Part shown: positions 14,601 to 21,097 of the stretch, one piece after another
How the letters are laid out: each line of letters starts with the position of its first letter
Position numbering within the stretch: position 1 is the stretch's first letter
Source: Bacteroidota bacterium
GTDB taxonomy: Bacteria; Bacteroidota; Bacteroidia; B-17B0; Aurantibacillaceae
Direction: 5' to 3'
NCBI GenBank assembly: GCA_025359355.1
Contig: JANYGR010000496.1
Span: forward strand, 1-21,097
Length of the DNA: 21,097 nt
Notes under the pieces: generated by a model
The model's input: only the letters and a program-made list of their open reading frames with translations
Told to the model about the DNA's origin: nothing
Database searches by the model: none
Position numbers and translations under genes: made by a program

Positions 14601-15014
14601 TTAATTTACTGGCTCTGCTTTAGTAATAAAATAAGGCGTTTCCGATTGCCAGAAAAAATGGTGAATGACTTCTTTGTAATGTAAACGCATTTGTTTTCCT
14701 TCAGAGCGAGTGATGGCGTTATAAATAGCTGTGTCGCTTCTTGGGATAGAAAAATTCCAAACATTTCTAACCATAATAGTTCCTTCTCCTTGCGAAAATC
14801 CACCTAAATTAAGCTCACCTTCGTATGTTTTAAATACATAACCTTTTTGAGAAACCTTAATAACAATGCCCGTTCTTGTGCCACTGCTATATGTTAGCCC
14901 ACAAATAAAAATGTAAGCAACGAATAGAATAATGATGGAGACTAAACTAATGAAAATACGTTTTGGCCATTTACTTTTTTTTGGTAAGTCAGTGTTTGAA
15001 TTTGTAGCGTTCAT
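14601..15014 (-). CDS. Conserved single-pass membrane protein of unknown function
   Basis: A protein of 137 residues with one transmembrane helix (about 20-42, IFISLVSIIILFVAYIFICG) after a short basic, Asn/Ser-rich N-terminus, then a soluble beta-rich domain: GIVIKVSQKGYVFKTYEGEL, then GGFSQGEG near 72-79, and RLHYKEV near the C-terminus. I recognise a small Bacteroidota family of this pattern (RxGxVxKxSxKGxxFKTxEGxL) whose members are sometimes labelled 6-phosphogluconate dehydrogenase. Nothing here supports that label: there is no Rossmann GxGxxG and the protein is far too short. It probably lies in the inner membrane with the domain outside the cytoplasm. The upstream small gene ends 14 bp before its ATG, so the two may be co-transcribed. 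Confidence 0.78.
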   Translation of the reverse strand: MNATNSNTDLPKKSKWPKRIFISLVSIIILFVAYIFICGLTYSSGTRTGIVIKVSQKGYVFKTYEGELNLGGFSQGEGTIMVRNVWNFSIPRSDTAIYNAITRSEGKQMRLHYKEVIHHFFWQSETPYFITKAEPVN

Positions 15015-15028
15015 ATTATATGTATTAA

Positions 15029-15259
15029 TTATTTCAATGTTAAAATTTGTTGATACTCTTCTTCAGTGGCTATTTCCGCCGTATTTCCAATGTCATGTAG
15101 TAAATCCGAAATAAAATTCCGATCGGGTAGGATGGTAGCTTGATGTAAGGTAATAATTAATTTTTTACCAATAAAAGATAGTTCTTCAAATTCATCCATA
15201 CTCATGATTTTAAAAAAATGTTTATGGTTTTTATATTTTCTGTAAATAGGAAATTCCAT
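15029..15259 (-). CDS. Small conserved hypothetical protein
   Basis: A protein of 76 residues starting MEFPIYRKYKNHKHFFKIMS, with an EFEELSFIGKKL stretch, LPDRNFISDLLHD and a C-terminal EEEYQQIL. From memory it resembles short Bacteroidota proteins that share the MEFPxYRKY opening and the PDRNFI motif. The function is unknown. It has no signal peptide or membrane helix. It lies just upstream of, and on the same strand as, the membrane protein at 14601-15014, separated by 14 bp, so the two probably form a small operon. An overlapping plus-strand frame (14932-15114) crosses both genes and is not credible. Confidence 0.65.
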   Translation of the reverse strand: MEFPIYRKYKNHKHFFKIMSMDEFEELSFIGKKLIITLHQATILPDRNFISDLLHDIGNTAEIATEEEYQQILTLK

Positions 15260-15393
15260 GCAATGACTTGTTATAAGTAGTGTAAAGATAATAAATACTA
15301 AAGCGTTTAAACACGTTGATTTTATATGTTTTTAGTAAAATAGCTTTGTTAATAAATTAAGCCTTTAACGCTTTAAGGAAGTCTAAATAAAGA

Positions 15394-15401
15394 TAAATTT
15401 G
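15394..15401 (+). promoter_or_regulatory. Candidate -7 box of the OmpA-family gene
   Basis: TAAATTTG is a perfect TAnnTTTG box, 21 nt before the ATG at 15423. It also contains the TTG at 15399 that could be misread as an upstream start codon. The -33 region has no clear TTG. It instead carries one arm (15367-15375) of a 9-bp inverted repeat whose other arm is at 15299-15307. Confidence 0.5.
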
Positions 15402-15422
15402 TTAAATAACATATCTAAAAAA

Positions 15423-16424
15423 ATGAAAAAAATATATTTCTCTGCATTAGTTGCAGTATTGGCAATGACAGCCTGCGTGCCTCAACGATTAATGGAAGAA
15501 ACAAAAGCTAAGTTAACAACTTGTGAAACAGAATCGGCAACAGCTAAAAAAGCAGCACAAGATGCAGAAGCTCAATCCGCTGAGCTAAAGGAGAAGTTGG
15601 CTAAAGAAGAAAAAGAGTTAGCGGGTTTGCAACGCGACACGTCTATTTTAGCAACGAACTTACATTTACTTCAAAATAAATACGACAAATTAAATTTGGT
15701 TAACGATCAGTTACTCGACAAATACAACAGAATGTTGGTGGGTTCTGAAAAAGACAATGCTAAATTAAGTGGTCAATTACAATTAACTCAGGAGCAATTG
15801 CTTAAAAAAGAAGATGAGTTAAAAGCTTTGGAAGCACGACTAAATAAGCAACAACAAGATTTGGATGCATTGTCGGCGCAATTAAAATTACGTGAAGCCC
15901 GTGTAAATGAATTGGAAGATGTTTTAAAGAAAAAAGATCAAGCATCTGCAGATTTAAAAAAGAAATTACAAGATGCGTTGTTTAATTTCGAAAATAAAGG
16001 CTTAACCATTACTCAAAAAAACGGAAAAGTTTATGTGAGCATGGACGAATCGTTATTGTTTGCTAGCGGCAAAACAGCTGTAGAACCTAAGGGTGTAGAG
16101 GCTTTAAAAAATGTAGCTAAGGTATTGGAGCAAAATGCTGACATTAATATTTTAGTAGAAGGTCATACGGATGATGTGCCTATGAAAGGTGCAGGAGAAA
16201 TAAAAGATAATTGGGATTTAAGTGTGATGCGTGCTACATCGGTAACAAAAATTTTATTACAAGGCGCTAACATTAATCCAACTCGAATTACATCGGCTGG
16301 TAGAGGTGAATTTTTCCCAATTGATGCTGCTAAAACGCCAGAGGCTCGCAAAAAAAATAGAAGAACAGAAATTATCTTAACGCCTAAGTTGGATGAATTA
16401 TTGAAAGTACTAGGGAATAATTAG
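15423..16424 (+). CDS. OmpA-family peptidoglycan-binding lipoprotein
   Basis: A protein of 333 residues. Residues 1-18 form a lipoprotein signal (LAMTAC, lipidated Cys18), so it should be anchored to the outer membrane. Residues about 22-190 are a long charged coiled coil with heptad-like Leu/Glu/Lys/Gln runs (for example LAKEEKELAGLQRD). The C-terminal OmpA domain from about 205 has LFASGKTAV, VEGHTDD and NWDLSVMRA (Asp265), then TSAGRGEF and KKNRRTEI. The Asp and the Arg of NRR are the positions that bind diaminopimelate in this family. It probably tethers the outer membrane to peptidoglycan across the periplasm. Start choice: the frame also opens at TTG 15399, but that lies inside the -7 box and would put eight residues before the signal peptide. 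Confidence 0.9.
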   Translation: MKKIYFSALVAVLAMTACVPQRLMEETKAKLTTCETESATAKKAAQDAEAQSAELKEKLAKEEKELAGLQRDTSILATNLHLLQNKYDKLNLVNDQLLDKYNRMLVGSEKDNAKLSGQLQLTQEQLLKKEDELKALEARLNKQQQDLDALSAQLKLREARVNELEDVLKKKDQASADLKKKLQDALFNFENKGLTITQKNGKVYVSMDESLLFASGKTAVEPKGVEALKNVAKVLEQNADINILVEGHTDDVPMKGAGEIKDNWDLSVMRATSVTKILLQGANINPTRITSAGRGEFFPIDAAKTPEARKKNRRTEIILTPKLDELLKVLGNN

Positions 16425-16477
16425 ATTTTATAAAAATAAATATTAGATTAGCATTATAAACTTTAAAACTATTAAAT

Positions 16478-16858
16478 ATGGGAATGATTAAAGAATTCAA
16501 AGAATTTGTAATGAGGGGTAACGTCGTTGATTTGGCAGTCGGCGTTATTATTGGTGGCGCATTTGGAAAAATTGTTTCTTCTTTAGTGGAAGATATTATT
16601 ACCCCGCTATTATTAAAACCGGCATTGAATGCAGCAGGCGCTGAAAACATTGAAAAATGGGCACCAGGTGGAATGCTATTAGGTAAATTTATTGCAGCTG
16701 TTATTTCTTTCATAGTGATTGCATTTGTATTGTTTCTAATAATTAAAGGAATGAATACGGCTTCTAAGAAAAAAGAAGCAGAAGCACCATCTGCCCCACC
16801 AGAGCCAAGTAACCAAGAGAAATTATTAATGGAAATTAGAGATGCATTGAAAAAATAA
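16478..16858 (+). CDS. mscL: Large-conductance mechanosensitive channel MscL
   Basis: A protein of 126 residues, close to the usual 130-140. The N-terminal amphipathic helix (MIKEFKEFVMRGNVVDLAVG) leads into TM1 with the small-residue GVIIGGAFGKIV pore stretch (about 22-33), then a periplasmic loop, TM2 (about 71-90) and a cytoplasmic tail with an Ala/Pro/Glu-rich linker and the conserved EKLLMEIRDALKK helix bundle. It forms a pentameric inner-membrane channel that opens under membrane tension to release solutes during hypo-osmotic shock. It is followed by a strong terminator. A 159-codon frame on the opposite strand (16384-16863) is antisense to this gene and is not credible. Confidence 0.96.
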   Translation: MGMIKEFKEFVMRGNVVDLAVGVIIGGAFGKIVSSLVEDIITPLLLKPALNAAGAENIEKWAPGGMLLGKFIAAVISFIVIAFVLFLIIKGMNTASKKKEAEAPSAPPEPSNQEKLLMEIRDALKK

Positions 16859-16878
16859 TTCATCTTTATTTTTAATAT

Positions 16879-16908
16879 AAAAAACCATCTTTATTAGATG
16901 GTTTTTTT
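16879..16908 (+). terminator. Rho-independent terminator of mscL
   Basis: AAAAAACCATCT at 16879-16890 pairs with AGATGGTTTTTT (from 16896) around the loop TTATT, and the right arm runs into seven T. It begins 21 bp after the mscL stop. The ATG at 16898, which opens the frame of the next gene, lies inside it and is therefore unlikely to be a start. Confidence 0.92.
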
Positions 16909-16936
16909 ATTTTATAAATTTTACATTTACATTATC

Positions 16937-18319
16937 TTGAAACATACACTTACCTATTTTACTAAGTTTCCATCAATAAGTGTTATTATACTTATTTGTT
17001 TAACTATTATACAAATACACTTAAACCAAGTGAGATGGAATAGTAAAACAGTGATAACATGGGATGTATTGGGTTATTATAGCTATTTGCCTGCTGTATT
17101 TATTGATAAAGATGTAAGGCTTAACTTTATTAATGATAGTAATTCTAATCAATACAATGGCGTGAAATATGTGTCTATAAGGCATCCAGAAGGTTTCAAC
17201 GTTATGAAATTTCCAATGGGAATGGCCATTTTGTATTCTCCATTTTTTGCCACAGCTCATTTATTAGCAAAACCTTTAGGATATGATAATAGCGGTTACT
17301 CTGAGATTTATCAATGCTTTATCGAATTTTCTGGTCTATTTTATTTATTGTTTGGTTTACTATTTTTACGAAAAACACTCCTGCTTTTTTATTCCGAAAA
17401 AATTACGGCATTAAGTATATTTTTTATTTTTTTTGGAACTAATTTATTATGTTACTCTGCGGTAGATTCAGTAATGTCGCATGCTTACACGTTTTCATTG
17501 TTTTCTATTTTTATTTATTTCACGATTGCTTTTTTAAAATCGCCAAATATAAAATACACAATCTATTTAGGAATCTTATTTGGATTAATTGTGTTGATAA
17601 GGCCAATTAACATTTTATTGATACTTGTTATTTTGTTAATTGGCATTACATCTCTTGAGGATTTTAAAAACAGATTTAAACTATTATTGAATCACTATAA
17701 ATTAATAATGTTATTTATTAGTATTTCTTCTCTTGTTATTTTACCTCAATTAATATATTGGAAATATGTAACAGGAAATTTATTTTATTTTTCGTACGGA
17801 AAAGAACATTTTTATTTTAACAACCCTCACATATTTGAGTGTTTATTGGGTTTTAGGAAGGGTTGGTTTGTTTATACACCACTCATTATATTTGCATTAG
17901 TAGGCGTTTGGTTTATGCGTAAGCAGCATACGTCTATGTTTTTTTATTTAATAGGCATTCTATTGCCTCTATATATATTTATTATTAGTTGCTGGTGGTG
18001 TTGGTGGTACGGTGGTTCTTATAGTCAGCGAACCCTTATAGATTTATACCCTTTATTATGCATTGGTTTTGCAGCATTTTTTTATAAACTTTCTACGGCA
18101 CCAATTTTTAAAAGAAGAATGATTTATGGCGTAATGACTGCGCTACTTTTACTTAATTTATTTCAAACTGCTCAATATAAATATAACATCATTCATTACG
18201 ACTCCATGACGTTTAAAGCATATATTCACGTGTTTGGCACATTAGATCCGGAAAAAATAGATGAATCATTGTTAAAGCATCCCGATTACGAAAAGGCTGT
18301 CAGGGGCTTAAATGATTAA
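16937..18319 (+). CDS. Polytopic membrane protein, possible GT-C type glycosyltransferase
   Basis: A protein of about 460 residues with roughly 9-11 hydrophobic segments spread over the whole length. An early loop after the first helix reads TWDVLGYYSYLPA, similar to the Asp-containing first periplasmic loop of GT-C enzymes. A late loop has WCWWYGGSYSQRTLIDLYP before the last helices. I have seen this pairing in uncharacterised Bacteroidota membrane proteins, but no substrate is known to me, so the glycosyltransferase call is inference. Start choice: no ATG gives a sensible start. The ATG at 16898 is inside the mscL terminator, and the next internal Met is about 90 residues in. TTG at 16937 (KHTLTYFTKFPSISVIILI) is the best candidate. 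The C-terminal DPEKIDESLLKHPDYEKAV is soluble. Confidence 0.65.
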   Translation: MKHTLTYFTKFPSISVIILICLTIIQIHLNQVRWNSKTVITWDVLGYYSYLPAVFIDKDVRLNFINDSNSNQYNGVKYVSIRHPEGFNVMKFPMGMAILYSPFFATAHLLAKPLGYDNSGYSEIYQCFIEFSGLFYLLFGLLFLRKTLLLFYSEKITALSIFFIFFGTNLLCYSAVDSVMSHAYTFSLFSIFIYFTIAFLKSPNIKYTIYLGILFGLIVLIRPINILLILVILLIGITSLEDFKNRFKLLLNHYKLIMLFISISSLVILPQLIYWKYVTGNLFYFSYGKEHFYFNNPHIFECLLGFRKGWFVYTPLIIFALVGVWFMRKQHTSMFFYLIGILLPLYIFIISCWWCWWYGGSYSQRTLIDLYPLLCIGFAAFFYKLSTAPIFKRRMIYGVMTALLLLNLFQTAQYKYNIIHYDSMTFKAYIHVFGTLDPEKIDESLLKHPDYEKAVRGLND

Positions 18320-18333
18320 GTTATTTTGGAGCC

Positions 18334-19785
18334 TTATTTTTTAAAAGTATAAATTTTAAAAAAATTATCAGAATAGTGATTATTTAATTCTTTAAAATGA
18401 GTATTTAACACTTGCTTTATGTTATTGTTTGGCATAGCAAAATCTGCACCTGCATCCAAATAGAGTATTGTATCAAATTGGTGTAGTATCGAATCCGCAT
18501 TAAAGTCAATATCATTTACAAAATAAATATGATCGCTTTTAAGTTGGCTATCTAATGGAGCGTATTCACTATCCTGTGTGATGTTTTTAAAATAACTTTG
18601 ATTGTAACTATATGCAAAGGTGGTTATATAATCAAACGGACAAACTAAAACTAAGGTGCGTGGTGTTTTGTTTTCTGTAATAAAATGGACAGTGTTATCT
18701 ATTAATCTTTTTTTGAATGGATTGATAGTAGTTGTGATTGCAAACAGTAGGATTATGACAATAGATAACGTGTAATAAATTTTTTTCGATTCAAATAAAA
18801 AATTAATACCGAGAGCAATAATTATATAAAAGGCTGGTGTAATAAAAATTAAGTATCTATCTAAAAACATAGGTACTTTATAAGATACCAAAAACATAGC
18901 AACGAAAGGAATCATAAACCAAATGAGTATATATTTTGTATAAACATTTAGTTCTATTTTTTTTCGAGCAATGATATACTTTATAATAGCCGTAAAAAGT
19001 AGTGCCATCACCAAAACAGTTATGACTGGCGCATTACAGAATGACCAGAACATATTGTAAATGCTTTCTAAACCATTGGGCGATTTTAACCAAGTCCCAT
19101 TTTTAGCAGAATCTAAAAAATGAGAAATAACTAAAATTAATTGTGGGGCATATAATAATAGACTTATAGTAAATGAAATTAACGCTGTTTTAAAAATTTG
19201 TTTAGATTTTAAATGCCAACATAGTATAATACCAATTTGTAAAAACCAGACAATAAACCCAAAATAATGAGCATATATAAGTAAGACATTAGTTAATATA
19301 TAACATAAGAGAGCAACAGTTGTTAACGAATAATCTTTTATTAATTTAAAAAAGAAGAAAAATGAAAGGAGTGTTAGTAATAAAAATGATGAATACACTC
19401 TGCAATCATGCGCATAATATATTTGAAAGGTAGAGAAGGTAAATAATAAACTAGAAACTAAAGCAATGCGTTGATTGTATAATAACATCCCAATTTTATA
19501 AATATATATGACCGATAGCGAACTAAATACCATTGGAAGAACCCTAACAGCAAAGGGAGAAATACCAAATACCTTAATCCAAAAATGGAGAACTAATTCA
19601 AATAGAGGTGGATTATTATAATTTTTTAAATAATGGATAATAGTTGAAAAATCAAATTGAGCGTGGTAAATCGTAAAGGGCTCATCGTGACAAATAGGTT
19701 GAGTACTTAAATAAATAGTTTTAAGTAAGATGTTAATTCCTAATAAGCTTAATAGTATATAGTTTTTTTTAATAAACTGCATCAT
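18334..19785 (-). CDS. Family 39-like membrane glycosyltransferase (ArnT/PMT type)
   Basis: A protein of 483 residues from the ATG at 19785. After the first helix the loop has CHDEPFTIYHA with Asp34-Glu35, the catalytic-type acidic pair of GT39/ArnT enzymes, followed by NNPPLFELVLHFW (about 62-74) and RVLPMVFSSLSV, both typical of this fold. About ten hydrophobic helices and a C-terminal periplasmic-type domain of about 100 residues follow. It should transfer a sugar from a polyprenyl-phosphate donor to an envelope acceptor; neither substrate can be inferred. Start choice: the frame is open from an ATG at 19863, but the added 26 residues are basic and lie upstream of a perfect -7 box at 19789-19796. 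It converges with the membrane protein ending at 18319. Confidence 0.8.
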   Translation of the reverse strand: MMQFIKKNYILLSLLGINILLKTIYLSTQPICHDEPFTIYHAQFDFSTIIHYLKNYNNPPLFELVLHFWIKVFGISPFAVRVLPMVFSSLSVIYIYKIGMLLYNQRIALVSSLLFTFSTFQIYYAHDCRVYSSFLLLTLLSFFFFFKLIKDYSLTTVALLCYILTNVLLIYAHYFGFIVWFLQIGIILCWHLKSKQIFKTALISFTISLLLYAPQLILVISHFLDSAKNGTWLKSPNGLESIYNMFWSFCNAPVITVLVMALLFTAIIKYIIARKKIELNVYTKYILIWFMIPFVAMFLVSYKVPMFLDRYLIFITPAFYIIIALGINFLFESKKIYYTLSIVIILLFAITTTINPFKKRLIDNTVHFITENKTPRTLVLVCPFDYITTFAYSYNQSYFKNITQDSEYAPLDSQLKSDHIYFVNDIDFNADSILHQFDTILYLDAGADFAMPNNNIKQVLNTHFKELNNHYSDNFFKIYTFKK

Positions 19786-19788
19786 ATA

Positions 19789-19796
19789 CAAACATA
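19789..19796 (-). promoter_or_regulatory. Candidate -7 box 3 nt before the GT39-like start
   Basis: On the minus strand the sequence reads TATGTTTG, then TAT, then ATGATG. The box matches TAnnTTTG exactly, but the start codon lies where transcription should begin, so a leaderless mRNA is implied if both are correct. No TTG is present at the usual -33 spacing. Confidence 0.35.
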
Positions 19797-19886
19797 AGAA
19801 TTTATGTTTACCTGAGCCATTTATACCAAATGCAACTTTACTACGTTTAAAAACGAAAAACACCTAATTCCTACATAAACGGTAGA

Positions 19887-19915
19887 TTGGTTATTACTAA
19901 GAATCCTTATTTTTA
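19887..19915 (+). promoter_or_regulatory. Candidate promoter of the ABC permease gene
   Basis: TTG at 19887-19889, 18 nt, then TATTTTTA at 19908-19915, one mismatch from TAnnTTTG. The spacing equals that of the yceD-rpmF promoter. The ATG follows only 4 nt later, so the leader would be very short or absent. Confidence 0.4.
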
Positions 19916-19919
19916 CCCT

Positions 19920-21097
19920 ATGGCATTATTACTTAAAGAAAATATTAAAGTTGCAACAGATTCTATTAAAGGAAATAAGTTGCGTGCTTTTTTAACGATG
20001 CTTATTATCTTTTTTGGAATTACAGCTTTGGTAGGTATATCCTCAGCCATTGATGCGATGAAAGGCTCTATCAATAGTAATTTTACAAGTATGGGCGCAA
20101 ACTCATTCACTATTAGAAATAGGGCAACCGCTATTCGTATTGGTAAACGTGGTAAAAAAGCAAAACATTATCAGACAATTACTTGCAAAGATGCCATGCG
20201 TTTTAAAAATGAATTTACGTTTCCTGTAACAACGGCTGTATCTACAATGGCCTCATTTAATGCTCGCGTAAAATTTGAAGCTGAAAAAACAAATCCTAAC
20301 ATTCAGGTATTTGGAGCTGATGAAAATTATTTAGCTACCAGTGGTTATGAATTAGAAAGAGGAAGAAATTTTTCGCCACAAGAATTGATTAGTGGCTCAA
20401 GTATGGTTATTATTGGGAAAGATGTGGAGTTTGATTTATTCAAAGGCAAACAAACGGCTATTGATAAAACAATTACTGTGGGAAGTACAAAATACAAAGT
20501 GATTGGCGTGCTTGCCAGTAAAGGAAATAGCATGGGTTTTGGAGGAGATAAAATTTGCATTATACCATTAACAAATGCACGTCAATATTTTAGTAAACCC
20601 GATATGAGCTTTACCATTAATGTAATGGCTAAAAATTCGGCATTATTGGCAATGGCTTTAAGCGAAGCCTCTGGATTATTCAGAAAAATAAGAAGTGTGC
20701 CATTAGGAGAAGATGATAATTTTGAAATTACTAAATCGGATAGTTTAGCTGCCATGCTAATTGGCTTAACTAGCAAGGCTTCCATGGGTTTTATTATTAT
20801 TGGAATTATCACCTTGCTTGGAGCGGCGATAGGATTAATGAATATTATGTTGGTATCAGTAACTGAGCGAACAAAAGAAATAGGTCTTCGTAAAGCCTTG
20901 GGTGCTACTTCTGACACCATCAAAATGCAATTTTTAATTGAGAGTGTGTTTATTTGCTTTATTGGCGGAGTATTCGGAATACTCATGGGAATCATCATGG
21001 CAAATGCGATTTCCCTTTACTTGAGTTCTGATTTTTTCATGCCTTGGTTTTGGGTTATTTTTGGCTTTGTGATTTGCTTAATCGTAGGCTTAATAAG
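19920..21097 (+). CDS. ABC transporter permease, MacB/FtsX family (3' end outside window)
   Basis: 392 codons are visible from the ATG at 19920; the frame runs off the right edge. The protein begins MALLLKENIKVATDSIKGNK, then the first helix (AFLTMLIIFFGITALVGISSA). A periplasmic MacB-type domain (about 45-265) follows, and then three helices: FIIIGIITLLGAAIGLMNIM, a second in FLIESVFICFIGGVF, and a last one at the edge. The signature SVTERTKEIGLRKALGAT after helix 2 is diagnostic for this permease family. By comparison with the family only about 15-30 residues are missing. Partner ATPase and periplasmic adaptor genes, if any, lie outside the window, and the substrate is unknown. Minus-strand frames across this gene are antisense and not credible. 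Confidence 0.93.
   Translation, partial: MALLLKENIKVATDSIKGNKLRAFLTMLIIFFGITALVGISSAIDAMKGSINSNFTSMGANSFTIRNRATAIRIGKRGKKAKHYQTITCKDAMRFKNEFTFPVTTAVSTMASFNARVKFEAEKTNPNIQVFGADENYLATSGYELERGRNFSPQELISGSSMVIIGKDVEFDLFKGKQTAIDKTITVGSTKYKVIGVLASKGNSMGFGGDKICIIPLTNARQYFSKPDMSFTINVMAKNSALLAMALSEASGLFRKIRSVPLGEDDNFEITKSDSLAAMLIGLTSKASMGFIIIGIITLLGAAIGLMNIMLVSVTERTKEIGLRKALGATSDTIKMQFLIESVFICFIGGVFGILMGIIMANAISLYLSSDFFMPWFWVIFGFVICLIVGLI

Noticed and set aside
15399..15422. TTG start giving eight extra residues to the OmpA-family lipoprotein
   Set aside because: The codon lies inside the -7 promoter box and the lipoprotein signal begins naturally at the ATG at 15423.
16384..16863. 159-codon open frame on the minus strand
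   Set aside because: It is antisense to mscL, which is unmistakable on the plus strand.
19913..20998. Three open frames on the minus strand (65-138 codons)
   Set aside because: They are antisense to the MacB/FtsX permease, whose plus-strand frame is unbroken from 19920 to the window edge and carries family signatures.
1..21097. tRNA or rRNA genes, CRISPR arrays, intact insertion sequences, riboswitches
   Set aside because: No cloverleaf-like sequence, no regularly spaced direct repeats, no transposase frame and no recognisable riboswitch core were seen on reading both strands by eye.

Overview
The window looks like chromosomal DNA from a member of the Bacteroidota. It is AT-rich. Several upstream regions carry the Bacteroidota -7 promoter box TAnnTTTG, Shine-Dalgarno sequences are not obvious, one secreted protein ends in a type IX secretion (T9SS type A) sorting domain, and ribosomal protein L32 is the short form without zinc-binding cysteines. 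Several small hypothetical proteins also have the look of families I know only from this phylum. Genus and species cannot be fixed from the sequence alone.

Layout. (1) 1-2121, plus strand: a long imperfect palindrome (47-167), then a fused methyltransferase/family 2 glycosyltransferase and a small conserved protein. (2) 9485-2129, minus strand: a tightly packed, probably co-transcribed run. It holds a membrane protein, a ketosynthase, a Fic-domain protein, a half-length ketosynthase-like protein, an acyl carrier protein, a second ketosynthase, a chain-length-factor-like ketosynthase without catalytic residues, a repeat element with terminal inverted repeats, a CE4 polysaccharide deacetylase and a probable outer-membrane protein. 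(3) 10342-9612, minus: yceD-rpmF with a good promoter and terminator. (4) 12124-10481, minus: a secreted seven-bladed propeller protein. (5) 12236-14588, plus: a helical hypothetical protein and metF. (6) 15259-14601, minus: two small conserved proteins. (7) 15423-18319, plus: an OmpA-family lipoprotein, mscL with a terminator, and a polytopic membrane protein. (8) 19785-18334, minus: a family 39-like membrane glycosyltransferase. (9) 19920 to the window end, plus: a MacB/FtsX-type ABC permease, cut by the window edge.

The most distinctive region is the ketosynthase/ACP run at 2129-9485. An active ketosynthase next to a catalytically dead partner, an ACP, a second active ketosynthase and a half-ketosynthase resembles the core of aryl-polyene/flexirubin-type pathways. 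No ketoreductase, dehydratase, ammonia lyase, acyltransferase or exporter is present, so the product cannot be named, and partners must be encoded elsewhere if the pathway works. The Fic protein inside the run has an N-terminal autoinhibitory motif, and a glycine where the Fic core motif normally has an acidic metal ligand. Most of the remaining genes are ordinary housekeeping or envelope genes.
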